From assembly GCA_017997825.1 (NCBI GenBank), contig JAGOEH010000004.1:1-50122 (forward strand): a stretch of DNA of 50,122 nucleotides. Reading direction: 5' to 3'. The position numbers and the translations under genes are program-made. The notes beneath the pieces are model-generated. The model made no database searches, was not told where the DNA came from, and worked only from the letters and a program-made list of their open reading frames with translations. This document shows, piece by piece, positions 48,720 to 50,122 of this stretch. Origin of the DNA: Candidatus Delongbacteria bacterium. GTDB taxonomy: Bacteria; JAGOEH01. Position 1 is the stretch's first letter. Every line of letters begins with the position of its first letter.

Positions 48720-50122
48720 TCAATACGCGAAACGGATTCCGAAGAAGATCTGGCGAGGGGTATCATACAACTGAAATCCGATGACATCCCAATACGCCTG
48801 ACTATTTTCCAGGTTGATGGCGCGATACATATCTACATAGCGATCACCCCAGGTACCGGCAAATTGCGAGTACCGGTCCTTCTCCGACAAAATCCCGTCA
48901 TCATCGGCACTGCCGGTATAAGGGAATACATTGATCACATTCTTGGTATTGAAGAGGTTGTTGATCCGGACATAGACCGTAGCGGTGAACTTGCTGATAT
49001 GGATCATTTTATCGAGTTTCAGATCCATTCGGTAGGTCCAGGGAGTAGTCGAAGCATTGATCGGTTCCAGCGCTTTTTTATCGCGGGTATCATTCATGTA
49101 GGAAACCCCGACATCATACGCGCTGACCTGCCCCATATTGAAGAAAACCTGGGTATAGGGATGACCGCTGGAGAAGGTGTACATGGCATTGATACCGAAA
49201 TCGCGCAGATAGCGGACGGCATCGTTCGAATCGAAACGGTAGTCCAGAATGATCGAGCCGCGGTGGGTCTGGGAATAATCCAGCGCCGACACGATGGTCG
49301 GAACCTGGTACCCGAAATAGATGGCACCCTGAGAGGCAGCTTCGGTCGAGTTGGTGCCCTGCGCGTCGGTCAGGGTATAGTTGACCGAGGTCTGGATGCG
49401 TTTCATCCGGCGGGAATTGAACTGGAGTTCCAGTCCCTTGGAGGTGCTGAAATCTCCGTTGACCAGCGCATCGAAGGGCTTGATTAGAGCCGAGGCGTCG
49501 GGGGTGATCCGGGTCAACTGAGGCTGGCCTTTGATATTCTTATAGAATCCCGAGACGTCAATTGAGGCGAAATTGCCCAATTGCTGGCGAAACCCAATTT
49601 CATACGAGGTAGTGGATATCGGGCCCAGATCGAATCCCAGACCGCCGATGAAATAGTAACCGCCGGTAACTATCTGGCGGCCATACTGATAGCGGCCATA
49701 ATACAGATCATTCAATTCGGTCATCTGGACAAATTTGCCGTACTGCATGTAAAAGATTGTTTTGTCACTGGCCGGGAAAGAGAAACCCAGACGCGGGCTG
49801 ACCCGGATGGTGGCATCGCGTTCTTCCCAGGCGCTGTCCGGGAAAACGCCCATCTTGGAATCGATGGCCGGATTATTGATATTTTTGAGTTTGTAGTCAT
49901 CCATGTCGAAATAATCCAAACGCACACCGGCATTGATAATCAGGAATTTGTATTCCAGCTTATCCTGCAGGTAAGCCGATCCGAAAATCGGATGTTTGGC
50001 GCCGTCGCGCCCTTCATCCAGTTCGTTGCCATGATAGTCATATCCGTAAGTATTCCCCATCCAGCGCTCCCACAGATTATCAGCCACCGCATTTTCATTT
50101 TTGAGGCTGCCATCCGCATTCA
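48720..50122 (-). CDS. TonB-dependent receptor-type barrel (5' end outside window)
   Basis: About 466 residues are visible; the frame stays open to the window edge, so the N-terminus with signal and plug is missing. What remains is the beta-barrel: FGSAYLQDKLEYKFLIINAG, VRLDYFDMDDYKL, ATIRVSPRLGFSFPASDKTI, GFYKNIKGQPQLTRI, KGLELQFNSRRMKRIQTSVN, TATVYVRINNLFNTKNVINV, closing with the C-terminal FFGIRFAY. This closely follows TonB-dependent receptors of the kind with a carboxypeptidase-regulatory N-terminus found in FCB genomes, but that N-terminal part is not seen here. Downstream on the same strand, 40 bases on, is the 1123-residue surface protein. Confidence 0.85.
   Translation of the reverse strand, partial: NADGSLKNENAVADNLWERWMGNTYGYDYHGNELDEGRDGAKHPIFGSAYLQDKLEYKFLIINAGVRLDYFDMDDYKLKNINNPAIDSKMGVFPDSAWEERDATIRVSPRLGFSFPASDKTIFYMQYGKFVQMTELNDLYYGRYQYGRQIVTGGYYFIGGLGFDLGPISTTSYEIGFRQQLGNFASIDVSGFYKNIKGQPQLTRITPDASALIKPFDALVNGDFSTSKGLELQFNSRRMKRIQTSVNYTLTDAQGTNSTEAASQGAIYFGYQVPTIVSALDYSQTHRGSIILDYRFDSNDAVRYLRDFGINAMYTFSSGHPYTQVFFNMGQVSAYDVGVSYMNDTRDKKALEPINASTTPWTYRMDLKLDKMIHISKFTATVYVRINNLFNTKNVINVFPYTGSADDDGILSEKDRYSQFAGTWGDRYVDMYRAINLENSQAYWDVIGFQLYDTPRQIFFGIRFAY

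Overview
The window is about 50 kb of bacterial chromosome of mixed base composition, with A+T-rich spacers. It most likely comes from an uncultivated lineage of the FCB (Fibrobacterota-Chlorobiota-Bacteroidota) superphylum, but probably not from Bacteroidota proper. The FCB signs are a PorV/PorQ-family barrel, large exported proteins ending in type IX-like sorting domains (one has a YPNPF motif), and TonB-dependent receptors. Against Bacteroidota, most starts carry a good AAGGAG-type Shine-Dalgarno, and at least nine spacers hold ordinary TTGAC(A/T)-N16/17-TATAAT-type promoters instead of the Bacteroidetes TTTG/TAnnTTTG pattern. No insertion sequence, phage gene, CRISPR array or rRNA was seen, and the gene content is largely core.

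Layout. 1-2750 (minus): TonB-dependent receptor followed by a COG3375-type acetyltransferase cut by the window edge. 3282-3593 (plus): a 103-residue orphan protein behind a perfect consensus promoter. 3623-11458 (minus): hflK-hflC, a dead receiver gene with two in-frame stops, then a signalling block of REC-HD-GYP protein, GAF/PAS histidine kinase, REC-PAS-degenerate HD-GYP protein and PilZ-pseudoreceiver protein. 11842-13710 (plus): membrane protein with a degenerate GGDEF and an intact-looking EAL domain. 13797-17102 (plus): exported golvesin-like/phosphoesterase/PQQ-propeller protein with a sorting domain. 17233-22089 (minus): the arginine operon argC-argJ-argB-argD-argR with a putative ArgR box on its promoter. 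22274-23861: thioredoxin and a divergent membrane LuxR-type regulator. 24167-24240: tRNA-Arg(TCT). 24328-27860: a GT39-like membrane glycosyltransferase and a GT4 glycosyltransferase. 27872-32102 (minus): TlpA-like thioredoxin/TPR protein, priA, pyrE. 32330-38949 (plus): recN, pgsA-like gene, two PpiC/SurA-like foldases, S4 protein, GT2 glycosyltransferase. 39026-43222 (plus): YchF-like ATPase, YjbQ, RsbW-like kinase, SpoIIE-type phosphatase. 43216-43944 (minus): mtgA. 44214-50122 (minus): TonB-type receptor (5' end outside the window), 1123-residue exported protein, PorV/PorQ-family barrel, closed by a strong terminator.

How the genes work together. Three themes stand out. First, a c-di-GMP block (3623-13710) mixes intact parts (HD-GYP, EAL) with degenerate ones (HD-GYP without its HD pair, GGDEF reading RGHEF, a pseudoreceiver fused to PilZ, a receiver pseudogene), suggesting a pathway in which several enzyme folds have become sensors or scaffolds. 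Second, an outer-membrane export theme: receptor, large secreted protein and PorV-like barrel at 44-50 kb, the 1101-residue sorting-domain protein, and periplasmic foldases. Third, a partner-switching pair (RsbW-like plus SpoIIE-like) translationally linked to YjbQ. The arginine block is a complete glutamate-to-ornithine route using the cyclic ArgJ variant with its own regulator.

All calls rest on reading translations and motifs by eye. No database search was run.
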